Below are positions 54,171-64,000 of a stretch of 64,000 nucleotides of DNA, one piece after another. Each line of letters opens with the position of its first letter. Position 1 is the first letter of the stretch. The position numbers and the translations under genes are program-made. The notes under the pieces are model-generated. The model worked only from the letters and a program-made list of their open reading frames with translations. It was not told where the DNA came from and did no database searches. Source of the DNA: Lysobacter sp. FW306-1B-D06B (GTDB lineage: Bacteria; Pseudomonadota; Gammaproteobacteria; Xanthomonadales; Xanthomonadaceae); assembly GCF_038446665.1 (NCBI RefSeq), contig NZ_CP151802.1:3534001-3598000 (forward strand). The letters run 5' to 3'.

Positions 54171-54881
54171 TTATCGCTTGTCCGACGACGACACCGGTGT
54201 GCGTCGGACCAGATGCGTGCGCGTGCCTGCCTGCCAACGAAGCCCGCGCAACGGCTTGGGCGGGATCAGTGCGTGCACGCGCTTGTTCACCGTCAGCGCG
54301 ACACCGGCGCGCAGGCGATCGGACGCGCCAACGCCGACTTCACCGTGCGCAACGCGCCAGTGCGGCCCGAGCCATTGCAGGCTCACCGTATCGGCGGCGA
54401 AACCGGCGCGTCGCAGCGCCGATTGCCACACGCCCGGGTCGTACGCACGCAGGCCGGTGCGGGCCCAACGTAGGTGGTACGGGCTCCACGGGTTCAGTAC
54501 GGCGAGCCACAGTACGCCGCCCGGCGCGAGAACGCGGGCGCATTCGTCGAGCAAGGGCTCGATCGGCACGTCGTCGTCGAGCGCGTGCTGCAGCAGCACG
54601 GCGCCGAACACTTCGCTGGCCACCGGCAGCGGCAGGCGGCACCGCACCGCACCATGGAACCCCAGCCCCGCGCGCCTGAGCAGCAGACCGCGCCCGCCGA
54701 CCTCCGGCGCCGGCGCGCCGTCCACGCCCAGCCACGCCCAGGGTGCGGCGGGGCAACCGGCCAACACGCGCAACATCGCGGCTTCCTCCACCGCCACCAG
54801 CCCCTGCCCGGCCTCGCTGCTGAACCAGCGCAGGGCCGATTCGGATGTTTCCAATTGACGCAGGTAGTGGGGGCCGGGCAT
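54171..54881 (-). CDS. YafS-like SAM-dependent methyltransferase
   Basis: The 236-residue protein has a class I methyltransferase core with a weak first motif ([22 protein letters not shown]), the acidic middle [44 protein letters not shown] and a C-terminal part. Its place between gloB and rnhA is exactly that of E. coli yafS, which supports the name. Substrate unknown. The start is the ATG at 54881; the frame runs further upstream but overlaps the divergent gloB. Confidence 0.85.
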   Translation of the reverse strand: MPGPHYLRQLETSESALRWFSSEAGQGLVAVEEAAMLRVLAGCPAAPWAWLGVDGAPAPEVGGRGLLLRRAGLGFHGAVRCRLPLPVASEVFGAVLLQHALDDDVPIEPLLDECARVLAPGGVLWLAVLNPWSPYHLRWARTGLRAYDPGVWQSALRRAGFAADTVSLQWLGPHWRVAHGEVGVGASDRLRAGVALTVNKRVHALIPPKPLRGLRWQAGTRTHLVRRTPVSSSDKR

Positions 54882-54973
54882 GGTCGGGACCGTTTCCAGG
54901 ATGCCGCGACCTGCGGCGTGTACGGTCGGATTGTGCGACACGCACGCCGCCTCCGGGCCACTCCCGACACCCC

Positions 54974-55741
54974 ATGCACCTGACACCCCTGCCCGCACTG
55001 AGCGACAACTACATCTGGACGCTCTCCGGCGAGGGCGGCATGCGTGCGCTCATCGTCGACCCCAGCGAGGCGGGCCCCGTCCTCGCCGCTGCCGAGCACG
55101 GCCTGCAACCGGCCGGCGTCCTGCTGACCCACCATCACGGCGACCACATCGGCGGCGTGCCCGGCCTGCTGGAACGCTGGCCCGACCTGCCGGTCTTCGC
55201 ACCGGACGATGACCGCATTCCCGCCAGCTACCGCCGCGTCGGCGGCGGGGACGCGGTCGGGATCGCCGGCTGGGAGTTCAACGTCCTGACCGTCCCCGGC
55301 CACACCCGCAGCCACGTCGCCTACCACGGCCACGGCCTGCTGTTCTGCGGCGACACCCTGTTCAGCCTGGGCTGCGGGCGCATGTTCGAGGGCACACCGG
55401 GACAGATGCATGCCTCCCTCTCGCGGCTGGCCGCCCTGCCCCCCGAGACCCGGGTCTGTTGCGGACATGAGTACACGCTCGCAAACGCGGCCTTCGCCCT
55501 CGTGGTAGAACCCGGCAACCGGGCGCTGCGGCGCCGCATCGAGGAGGCCCAGGCCATGCGCGAGACCGGACGACCGACCCTGCCCAGCCTGCTGGGCGAC
55601 GAACTTGCGGCCAATCCCTTCCTGCGGGTGGACAGCCCCGAAGTACGCGCCAGCCTGGCGCGCGAGACCGGCCAGGCGCCGGCCGACAGCGTCGATGCAT
55701 TCGCCGCGTTGCGGCGCTGGAAGGACGGATTCGTCGCGTGA
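54974..55741 (+). CDS. gloB: Hydroxyacylglutathione hydrolase (glyoxalase II)
   Basis: GloB hydrolyses S-lactoylglutathione to lactate and glutathione in methylglyoxal detoxification. The 255-residue protein shows the binuclear metal motif LTHHHGDHIGG (H53, H55, D57, H58), VPGHTRSHVAYHG, GDTLFSLGCGRMFEG and CGHEYTLANAAFAL, then the GloB C-terminal helices (FLRVDSPEVRASL). It diverges from the YafS-like gene and overlaps the mltD-like gene (GTGA). Confidence 0.96.
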   Translation: MHLTPLPALSDNYIWTLSGEGGMRALIVDPSEAGPVLAAAEHGLQPAGVLLTHHHGDHIGGVPGLLERWPDLPVFAPDDDRIPASYRRVGGGDAVGIAGWEFNVLTVPGHTRSHVAYHGHGLLFCGDTLFSLGCGRMFEGTPGQMHASLSRLAALPPETRVCCGHEYTLANAAFALVVEPGNRALRRRIEEAQAMRETGRPTLPSLLGDELAANPFLRVDSPEVRASLARETGQAPADSVDAFAALRRWKDGFVA

Positions 55742-56973
55742 CGGGCGCTTCCCGATGGCGTCACCGGCTGGGCGCACTCTGTCTGGCCGCATGCACCGCA
55801 CTACCCGTCTTCGCGCAGGAAGCCACCGGCGCCGGGTCGCCCGCGCCTGCAGCGACGGCGACGGGCTCCTCCGGCGACCCGACGCTCCGCAACGGCCTGG
55901 AGATCTACCGCAGCTTCCGCGATGGCCTGGCCGAGCCGGAATGCGATGCGGACGCGACCTCGCCGCGCTGGCGCCAGCATTTCGCCCATGTGCCGCGCCG
56001 GCTGGCCGCGGGCAATGACGATGTGCTGCCCCTGTTCGGGTACGTCGTGGATGCGTTGCGCGAGAGCAACGTGCCGACCGAGTTCGCGCTGATCCCCTTC
56101 GTGGAAAGCGGCTACCGTCCGGGCGCGCGCAGTGCCGCCGGGCCCGCCGGGCTGTGGCAGATGATCGCGATCACCGCACGCAACCACGGCGTGACGATAC
56201 GCAACGGTTACGACGGCCGGCTGTCGCCCGTCGATTCGACCCAGGCCGCCGTGCGCTACCTCAAGACGCTGCACGGCATGTTCGCCGGCGACTGGCGTCT
56301 GGCGACGATGGCCTACAACGCCGGCGAATACCGCGTGCTCGGCGCGCTCAAGCGCAGCGGCCAGAACGCGCGCAACGTGCAGATCGACAAGCTCGTCGGT
56401 CTGTCGGACATCACCACCGCCTATGTGCGCAAGCTGCACGCGCTGTCGTGCCTGATCGAGCAGGCCGACGATCGCGAGGAATGGATGCGCGCACTCGACC
56501 GCAACGTGCCGCGCCTGCAGGCGGTCTCGCTGCCCAAGGGCGTGCAGCGCATGGACCAGTGGGCCTCGCGCACGGGCCAGAGCGTCGAGCAGCTCAAGCG
56601 CTTGAATCCAGCCTTCCCCGAAGGCCGCATCACGGCAGCGGGCGGCTCGGCCGCGCGCCTGCTGGCGATCGCCGATGTGGGCGCTCGGGCGGTCGCCGAC
56701 GAAGCCAGGCCCGCCGATCCCAACGACATCAGCGATGCCATGGCGATGGCCGTGACGGACGACGAACCGCCGGCGCGCGAACCGCGTCGCCACACGGTCG
56801 CCAAGGGCGAGAGCGCTTCGACCATCGCCAAGCGCTACCGCATCGGCGTCGACGATCTCCTGCAGCGCAACGGGCTGTCCGCCAAGGCCGTGCTGCGTCC
56901 GGGCCAGAAGCTGCTGATCGATGCGCTGGACCGGCAGGGCGACGCGCTGCCGTCCGCCACTGGCTCGCCCTGA
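55738..56973 (+). CDS. mltD: Membrane-bound lytic transglycosylase MltD-like with LysM
   Basis: The 411-residue exported enzyme cleaves peptidoglycan glycan strands. It has a signal peptide (GALCLAACTALPVFAQ), an SLT catalytic domain with Glu123 in IPFVESGYRPGARS and MAYNAGEYRV, and one C-terminal LysM domain (about 352-398, RHTVAKGESASTIAKRYRIGVDDLLQRNGL). E. coli MltD has two LysM repeats; one is clear here and the region 270-310 (MDQWASRTGQSVEQLKRLNP) may be a second, degenerate one. It starts at a GTG that overlaps the gloB stop. Confidence 0.92.
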   Translation: MTGASRWRHRLGALCLAACTALPVFAQEATGAGSPAPAATATGSSGDPTLRNGLEIYRSFRDGLAEPECDADATSPRWRQHFAHVPRRLAAGNDDVLPLFGYVVDALRESNVPTEFALIPFVESGYRPGARSAAGPAGLWQMIAITARNHGVTIRNGYDGRLSPVDSTQAAVRYLKTLHGMFAGDWRLATMAYNAGEYRVLGALKRSGQNARNVQIDKLVGLSDITTAYVRKLHALSCLIEQADDREEWMRALDRNVPRLQAVSLPKGVQRMDQWASRTGQSVEQLKRLNPAFPEGRITAAGGSAARLLAIADVGARAVADEARPADPNDISDAMAMAVTDDEPPAREPRRHTVAKGESASTIAKRYRIGVDDLLQRNGLSAKAVLRPGQKLLIDALDRQGDALPSATGSP

Positions 56974-57087
56974 CCACCCTACGCCGGCGCATCGCCGCAA
57001 CGCGGCGTCGCCCGCGGCTACACTAGGTCCTTTGCTCGACCGCGCTGCGGTCGCGACCACCAAAAGGCATCACAGAGGAATCGGCTC

Positions 57088-57882
57088 ATGGGTTTTCTGC
57101 AAGGCAAGCGTGCACTGATCACCGGCATCGCCAGCGAGCGTTCGATCGCCAGCGGCATCGCCGAGGCCATGCACCGCGAGGGCGCGGAACTGGCGTTCAC
57201 CTACCAGAACGAGAAGCTGAAGTCGCGCGTGGAATCAGCGGCGAAGGAATACGGCAGCGACATCGTCATCCCGCTGGACGTCAGCGACGACGCACAGATC
57301 GCCGCCTGCTTCGAACAGCTCGGCCAGCGCTGGAACGACGGCTTCGACATCCTCGTGCACGCCATCGCCTTCGCGCCGCGCGAAGCCATCGCCGGTGAGT
57401 TCCTCGACGGCATGACGCGCGAGAACTTCGCGATTGCGCACGACGTGTCGGCCTATTCGCTGTCGGCGATGGCCAAGGCCGCGCGCCCGATGATGAAGGG
57501 CCGCAATGGTTCGATCATCACCCTGAGCTACCTGGGCGCCGAACGCGCGCTGGCCAACTACAACCTGATGGGCGTGGCGAAGGCGAGCCTGGAAGCCTCG
57601 GTGCGCTACCTCGCGCTCAACCTCGGCCCGGAAGGCACGCGCGTCAACGCGATCTCCGCCGGCCCGATCAAGACGCTGGCCGCGGCGGGCATCGCGGGTT
57701 TCCGCAAGATCCTCGGCCATGTCGAAGAGAACGCGCCGCTGCGCCGCACCGTCACGATCGAGGATGTGGGCAACGTCGCCGCATTCCTGTGCTCGGACCT
57801 GGCCGCGGGCGTGACGGGCGAAGTGACGTATGTCGACGCCGGTTACAACATCATGGGCATGACGGGCATCCACACCGAGTAA
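57088..57882 (+). CDS. fabI: Enoyl-ACP reductase FabI
   Basis: FabI performs the last reduction of fatty-acid elongation with NADH. The 264-residue protein is the classical SDR type with the catalytic Tyr158-x6-Lys165 (YNLMGVAK), [13 protein letters not shown] and [10 protein letters not shown]. This is the triclosan-target type rather than FabV. A good ribosome site (AGAGGA) precedes the ATG. A two-way terminator follows it. Confidence 0.96.
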   Translation: MGFLQGKRALITGIASERSIASGIAEAMHREGAELAFTYQNEKLKSRVESAAKEYGSDIVIPLDVSDDAQIAACFEQLGQRWNDGFDILVHAIAFAPREAIAGEFLDGMTRENFAIAHDVSAYSLSAMAKAARPMMKGRNGSIITLSYLGAERALANYNLMGVAKASLEASVRYLALNLGPEGTRVNAISAGPIKTLAAAGIAGFRKILGHVEENAPLRRTVTIEDVGNVAAFLCSDLAAGVTGEVTYVDAGYNIMGMTGIHTE

Positions 57883-57906
57883 ACGTCACCGCCGTTCCCA
57901 CGCAAA

Positions 57907-57936
57907 ACAAAAGGCCCGGCATTGCCGGGCCTTTTT
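57907..57936. terminator. Bidirectional terminator between fabI and ppiD
   Basis: A 10-bp perfect stem AAGGCCCGGC (57911-57920) with GCCGGGCCTT (57924-57933), loop ATT, flanked by A-rich sequence on the left and TTTTT on the right. It serves both convergent genes. Confidence 0.93.
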
Positions 57937-57983
57937 GTTTCTGCTGCCGTTGACGCGCCGGAGCCCGGCGCGTCACGCGGTGG

Positions 57984-59963
57984 TCAGAGGTTCTGCTCGA
58001 CCACCTCGACCTTGACGCGCTTGCGCAGCGCGTTGACCAGCGCGCGCACGTCGTCGCCACCGCCCACCTGGGCGATCTGCTGCTGCAGCATCTCGCGCTG
58101 CTGCGGCGGCAGGGTGGCCAGATCACCCGGCGTGACCTTGTTCACCGCGAACAGCACGATGGCACCGTTCGGCAGTGCAGCGTGACCGGCCGACACCTTG
58201 CCTTCGGCCGGCGCCGGCACCGCGAAGATCGCATGGGCCACCGAAGCGTCCGGCACCGGCGCGCCGCGCGGCACGCCCGGCAGGACCTGCGGCGGCGGCA
58301 GTTGCTTCGACGCGGCGATGGCGTCTAGCGTCTCGCCGCCGTTCACACGCGCGACCAGCGCTTCGGCGTCCTTGCGCGCGGCCTTTGCGGCGCGATCGGC
58401 GCGCACGGCGGCGATCACCTGCTCGCGCACCTGCGCCAGCGGCTGCGCGCGTTCCGGAGTGTGCGCGGTGACGCGCAGCAGCACGCTGTGGCCCGGGGCG
58501 ATCTCGATCGGATCGCTGATGTTCCCGTCCTGGATCGCGTCTTCCGAGAACGCCACGCGCTGCACCGCCGGATTGGCGGCGATGCCCTGCGCGTTCGCCC
58601 GCGAGAACGGGCCGAGCTTCTGCAGCGGCAGGTTCATCTCGCGCGCGGAAGGCGCCAGCGACGTCGGGTTCTTCAGCGTGAGGTCGACCAGGCGGCTCGT
58701 GAACTCGCTGATCGCGCGATCGCGATCGGCTTCGGCCTGTTCGCGCGCCAGCGTCTCGCGTGCCTGCTCGAAGCTTTCCTGTGCGCCCGTCTTGACCTCG
58801 CGCAACTGAATGACGTGCCAGCCGAACTCGCTCTTGACCGGACCGCTCACCTCGCCTGCCTGCATCGCGAACAGCGCGTTCTCGAACGGCGCCACCATCA
58901 TGCCCTTGCTCACCCAACCCAGGTCGCCACCCGTGGCCTGCGAGCCGGTGTCGTCGCTGTTGGCGCGGGCGAGCGCGGCGAAGTCGGCGCCCTGCGCCTT
59001 GGCCTGCTCGGCCAGGCGCTTGGCCTTCTCCTCGGCCGCCTTCTGGGCGGCGGCGTCGGCCTTCTCATCCACGCGCACGAGGATGTGTGACGCCAGACGC
59101 TGCTCGGCCTCGACGAAACGGTTCTTTTCCTGCTCGTAACGCTGCCGCAGCGCAGCGTCGTCGGCCGGCGCGACGGCCGGCAGCTTGCTGCCGTCGACCT
59201 CGACGAACTCGATCTCGACCATCTCCGGCGCACGGAACTGCGCGGTGTGGGTGTCGTACCACTGCTGGATCTCGGCCGCGCTCACGGCCGCGGTGTCGGC
59301 CGCGGGAGGCGGCAACATCAGCAGCGCGACGTCGCGCTGTTCGCCCATCAGGCGCAGCAGACGGTCCATCTCGGCAGAGGTGACGAAGTTGCTGCTGCCC
59401 ACGCCGACGGCGAGCAGCGAACGCTGCAGGTCGTCGCGCACGTTCTCTTCGAACTGCCGCTCGCTCTGCGGCGGCGCCAGCGAGGCGAGTGCGAGCTTGT
59501 AGCGGTCGTAGTTGAACTTGCCGTCCACCTGGAAGCCCGGCACGTCCATGATCGCCTTCTGCACCATCGCGTTGCTGACGACCAGGCCCTGGCGCTGCGC
59601 GGCGATCTCCTGCACGCGCGCGTCGATCAGGCTGTCGAGGATGGCGCGCTTGTTGTCCGCGCTCTCGAACGCCCGTGCGTCGAACGCCTCGCCCTGCTGG
59701 GCGCGGCGCTGCTGGCGCTCCTGCTCGAAGCGGTTGCGGAACTCGTCCACACCGATCTTCTCGTGCGTCCAGAACACCGACACCGGCCACCATGACGGCG
59801 CGGACGGCCACCAGGTCGGCGGCGCGTCGATGCGCGCGACGGAGGTGTCGGTGCGCTGGCCGAGGTACTGCTCGATGCCGACGAAGGCGAAGGGAATGAT
59901 CAACAGGCCCAGGATCACGGTGGCGATCCAGCCGGAGGTCTTGTCGCGTAGTTTCTGCAGCAT
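57984..59963 (-). CDS. ppiD: PpiD-like periplasmic folding chaperone (SurA_N / PpiC)
   Basis: The 659-residue protein is anchored by one N-terminal span (GWIATVILGLLIIPFAFVGI) with most of the chain in the periplasm. It has a SurA N-terminal-like helical domain (residues about 65-260), a parvulin PpiC domain (about 285-385, ASHILVRVDEKAD ... FGWHVIQLREV) and a C-terminal helical domain. PpiD acts at the exit of the SecYEG translocon. The lon-hup-ppiD order matches E. coli, interrupted by three tRNA genes. The segment PPTWWPSAPSWWPVSVFW (48-65) is an unusual tryptophan-rich insert. Confidence 0.93.
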   Translation of the reverse strand: MLQKLRDKTSGWIATVILGLLIIPFAFVGIEQYLGQRTDTSVARIDAPPTWWPSAPSWWPVSVFWTHEKIGVDEFRNRFEQERQQRRAQQGEAFDARAFESADNKRAILDSLIDARVQEIAAQRQGLVVSNAMVQKAIMDVPGFQVDGKFNYDRYKLALASLAPPQSERQFEENVRDDLQRSLLAVGVGSSNFVTSAEMDRLLRLMGEQRDVALLMLPPPAADTAAVSAAEIQQWYDTHTAQFRAPEMVEIEFVEVDGSKLPAVAPADDAALRQRYEQEKNRFVEAEQRLASHILVRVDEKADAAAQKAAEEKAKRLAEQAKAQGADFAALARANSDDTGSQATGGDLGWVSKGMMVAPFENALFAMQAGEVSGPVKSEFGWHVIQLREVKTGAQESFEQARETLAREQAEADRDRAISEFTSRLVDLTLKNPTSLAPSAREMNLPLQKLGPFSRANAQGIAANPAVQRVAFSEDAIQDGNISDPIEIAPGHSVLLRVTAHTPERAQPLAQVREQVIAAVRADRAAKAARKDAEALVARVNGGETLDAIAASKQLPPPQVLPGVPRGAPVPDASVAHAIFAVPAPAEGKVSAGHAALPNGAIVLFAVNKVTPGDLATLPPQQREMLQQQIAQVGGGDDVRALVNALRKRVKVEVVEQNL

Positions 59964-60108
59964 GTCCGGGACGCGTTCAGTCGTAAGCCGGACAGTTTAG
60001 CGCGGCCGGAAGCCGGCACGGCGGGCCGTCGAGGGAAATTCGACGATCGGCGGGAAACGGGTTGATGCCGGAAAAACGGAAGGCGCCGTTTCCGCTGCCC
60101 GGACCTGT

Positions 60109-60142
60109 AAAAAAACAAAGGGCACCGTTTCCGGTGCCCTTT
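60109..60142 (-). terminator. Terminator after tRNA-Asp copy 1
   Basis: An 11-bp stem AAAGGGCACCG (60117-60127) with CGGTGCCCTTT (60132-60142), loop TTTC, followed on the minus strand by G then a T-run (60115-60109). A second, weaker hairpin with T5 lies just beyond (60072-60094). Confidence 0.92.
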
Positions 60143-60150
60143 GACGAAAA

Positions 60151-60227
60151 TGGCGGAGTGGACGGGACTCGAACCCGCGACCTCCGGCGTGACAGGCCAG
60201 CATTCTAACCGACTGAACTACCACTCC
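60151..60227 (-). tRNA. tRNA-Asp(GTC), copy 1
   Basis: A 77-nt tRNA with encoded CCA on the minus strand. It reads GGAGTGGTAGTTCAGTCGG..., anticodon loop CTGTCAC giving GTC, T arm GCGGGTTCGAGTCCCGT, acceptor end CCACTCCG-CCA. It is identical to copy 2. Confidence 0.97.
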
Positions 60228-60303
60228 GCGCTTTGAAACCTGGGACTGGCGCCCCGAACCCTGGCGCGGCAAGCCGCGTTTCCGGTCCTCTCACTAATTA
60301 TAA

Positions 60304-60331
60304 AACCAAAGGCGCCGTTCCCGGCGCCTTT
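60304..60331 (-). terminator. Terminator after tRNA-Asp copy 2
   Basis: A 10-bp stem AAAGGCGCCG (60308-60317) with CGGCGCCTTT (60322-60331), loop TTCC; on the minus strand TTTT follows after GG. It is the paralogue of the terminator after copy 1, with paired base changes in the stem. Confidence 0.88.
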
Positions 60332-60339
60332 GACGAAAC

Positions 60340-60416
60340 TGGCGGAGTGGACGGGACTCGAACCCGCGACCTCCGGCGTGACAGGCCAGCATTCTAACCG
60401 ACTGAACTACCACTCC
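60340..60416 (-). tRNA. tRNA-Asp(GTC), copy 2
   Basis: Same 77-nt sequence as copy 1, with CCA encoded. It follows tRNA-Val by 51 bases and is followed by its own terminator. Confidence 0.97.
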
Positions 60417-60467
60417 GCATGCTTCAAAACCTGGTGAAACTTTTCAAACAACCCGTGGGGTGCTCGA

Positions 60468-60542
60468 TGGTGGGTGCTGAGGGTTTCGAACCCCCGACCC
60501 TCTCCGTGTAAAGGAGACGCTCTACCGCTGAGCTAAGCACCC
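60468..60542 (-). tRNA. tRNA-Val(TAC)
   Basis: A 75-nt tRNA with CCA encoded on the minus strand: acceptor GGGTGCT with AGCACCC and discriminator A, D arm TAGCTCAGCGGTAGAGC, anticodon loop TTTACAC giving TAC, T arm GGGGGTTCGAAACCCTC. It starts 13 bases after the hup stop codon. Confidence 0.96.
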
Positions 60543-60555
60543 GTCGGCGAGTCGC

Positions 60556-60828
60556 TTAGTTTACGGCATCCTTGAGCGCCTTGCCAGCCTTGAAGGACGG
60601 ATTCTTCGAGGCCTTGATCTTGATCGTCTCGCCGGTCTTCGGATTGCGGCCCTGGCGGGCGGCGCGCTTGCGGACCTGGAAGGTGCCGAAGCCGACCAGC
60701 GTGACCGTGTCGCCCTTCTTCAGCGCCTTGGTCACGACATTGATCATGGCATCGACGGCGTTGGCAGCGTCGGTCTTGGACAGCTCGGCGGCCTCGGCAA
60801 CGGCGCCAACAAACTCAGCCTTGTTCAT
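60556..60828 (-). CDS. hupB: DNA-binding protein HU-beta
   Basis: This 90-residue histone-like protein bends and compacts DNA. The sequence [22 protein letters not shown], the beta-arm region [22 protein letters not shown] and the C-terminal [15 protein letters not shown] are typical HU. It lies after lon, as in E. coli, and the tRNA-Val gene begins almost at its stop codon, so the tRNA may be processed from a shared transcript. Confidence 0.97.
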   Translation of the reverse strand: MNKAEFVGAVAEAAELSKTDAANAVDAMINVVTKALKKGDTVTLVGFGTFQVRKRAARQGRNPKTGETIKIKASKNPSFKAGKALKDAVN

Positions 60829-61049
60829 TCGTTTCGACTCCCTGTGCGGATTGATGCCGCATGTTCGTAAGAAGCAGCATGTAATCGAAGGCGTTCCCCC
60901 CGATCGACTCTTGCCGCGCAGCCATTGCGCTGCAATGGCCTGCGCGGTCCGCAGCCGTTATACCAGCGGCATTTTGGCGTCGCAAGCTGGAAACCTAGCT
61001 GTGGCGCGGCTTCCAGCGTTTTTGGGTTGCATCCGACAGGCGGTGGGAA

Positions 61050-63485
<2,436 letters not shown>

Positions 63486-63592
63486 GGGGGACTCCGGGAA
63501 AACGGGGTGCGGGCGGTGACCGCCCGGGAGGTCTCGTGGGCGTGCGCAGCCCATGGCGACGGTTATGGGGTCCGGCGCGAACGGATGCAAGC

Positions 63593-63616
63593 GGCCCGCA
63601 GACTATGCTGCGGGCC
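63593..63616. other. Hairpin in the clpX-lon spacer
   Basis: A 9-bp perfect stem (63593-63601 with 63608-63616, loop ACTATG). A second, 6-bp hairpin CCTCCG...CGGAGG lies at 63656-63673, close to the clpX stop. Neither has a T-run on the minus strand. They may terminate or pause clpX transcription before lon. Confidence 0.45.
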
Positions 63617-63695
63617 TGGGGCATTTATCCGTTGAAAATCAGGCGCTTAGCCGCACCTCCGAGATGCCGGAGGCGGGACGCCGGTCACGTCGCCG

Positions 63696-64000
63696 TCAGT
63701 CTGCCGAGGCGACCTTGGGAGCCGCCGGAGGCGTCTGGTAGATCAGGTACGGCTCGGTCTTGTGGTCGATGACCGACTCGTCCACGACCACCTTGGAGAC
63801 GTTTTCCAGGGACGGCAGCTCGTACATCGTGTCCAGCAGGACCGACTCGACGATGGTGCGCAGGCCGCGCGCACCGGTCTTGCGCTTGAGCGCCTTGCGC
63901 GCGATGGCGGCCAGGGCGTCCGGGCGGAACTCCAGCTCCACGCTCTCCATCTCGAACAGCTTCTTGAACTGCTTGGTGATGGCGTTCTTCGGCTCGGTCA
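63696..64000 (-). CDS. clpX: ATP-dependent protease ATP-binding subunit ClpX (C-terminal part only)
   Basis: Only the last 101 residues lie in the window; the gene continues beyond the right edge. The sequence [23 protein letters not shown], then [28 protein letters not shown], with the sensor-2 arginine in GARGLR, is diagnostic of ClpX. It ends with a short Pro/Ala tail. The ClpX-lon-hup order matches the usual gammaproteobacterial arrangement. Confidence 0.95.
   Translation of the reverse strand, partial: TEPKNAITKQFKKLFEMESVELEFRPDALAAIARKALKRKTGARGLRTIVESVLLDTMYELPSLENVSKVVVDESVIDHKTEPYLIYQTPPAAPKVASAD

Noticed and set aside
60296..60302. TATAAT on the minus strand upstream of tRNA-Asp copy 1
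   Set aside because: No matching -35 at the right distance; it overlaps the T-rich end of the preceding terminator.

Overview
The window is high-GC chromosomal DNA whose gene order and protein sequences fit a Xanthomonadaceae gammaproteobacterium, most likely Lysobacter or a close relative. This placement is inferred from synteny (rpoE-rseA-mucD-lepA-lepB-rnc-era-recO; yceD-rpmF-fabHDG-acpP-fabF-pabB-pabC-mltG-tmk-holB-pilZ; gloB-yafS-rnhA-dnaQ; clpX-lon-hup) and from many short intergenic repeats. It was not confirmed by any database search. Almost everything is core genome; I see no prophage, transposase, integrase, CRISPR array or toxin-antitoxin pair.

Layout. 1-6.5 kb (minus): nagZ (cut by the window edge), a DsbA/FrnE-type oxidoreductase, a CYTH protein, rlmD and a YdbH/YdbL envelope pair. 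6.5-16.7 kb: an orphan REC-Hpt regulator (plus) converging on a long minus-strand block recO-era-rnc-DUF4845-lepB-lepA-mucD-rseA-rpoE, which joins ribosome and RNA metabolism, secretion and the envelope-stress sigma factor. 16.9-21.2 kb (plus): a FadB/FadJ-type beta-oxidation enzyme and a deacetylase plus glycosyltransferase pair. 21.2-32.2 kb (minus): one long fatty-acid, folate, cell-wall and replication cluster running from yceD to a PilZ protein, with many 4-base gene overlaps. 32.3-39.7 kb: a small anchored protein and maf, a minus-strand GT39 enzyme, then a MoxR/DUF58/TgpA/Slp operon. 39.8-43.3 kb (minus): dnaX-ybaB-recR-HIT. 43.4-43.7 kb: tRNA-Ser(GGA) and the 4.5S SRP RNA. 44-48.3 kb (minus): a beta-propeller protein, the molybdopterin genes moaE-moaD-moaC-moaA and an MBL-fold hydrolase. 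48.3-51.7 kb: kdkA and a GT9 enzyme (LPS core) diverge across 22 bp, followed by three poorly known small genes. 51.7-57.9 kb: tRNA-Ser(CGA), a PP2C phosphatase, dnaQ, rnhA, a YafS-like methyltransferase, gloB, mltD and fabI. 58-64 kb (minus): ppiD, two tRNA-Asp, tRNA-Val, hup, lon and the 3' part of clpX.

The genes work together in recognisable groups: fatty-acid initiation and elongation (fabH, D, G, F, I and acpP) with the p-aminobenzoate branch of folate synthesis; envelope stress control (RpoE, RseA, MucD); LPS and cell-wall work (kdkA, GT9, mltG, mltD, nagZ); molybdenum cofactor synthesis; and DNA polymerase III accessory parts (dnaX, holB, dnaQ).

The most unusual content is non-coding: tandem heptamer arrays (GAATCAC / GAATCCC / GACTCAC) that start within 3-5 bases of gene starts or stops; a roughly 143-bp hairpin element present twice inside the moa operon, abutting the stop codons of moaA and moaD; two 102-bp inverted-repeat elements; and a tandemly duplicated tRNA-Asp plus terminator unit with compensatory stem changes. 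Protein-level oddities include a lipoprotein that looks like a YnbE/YdbL merger, a HIT protein lacking the first histidine of its triad, and an orphan REC-Hpt protein.
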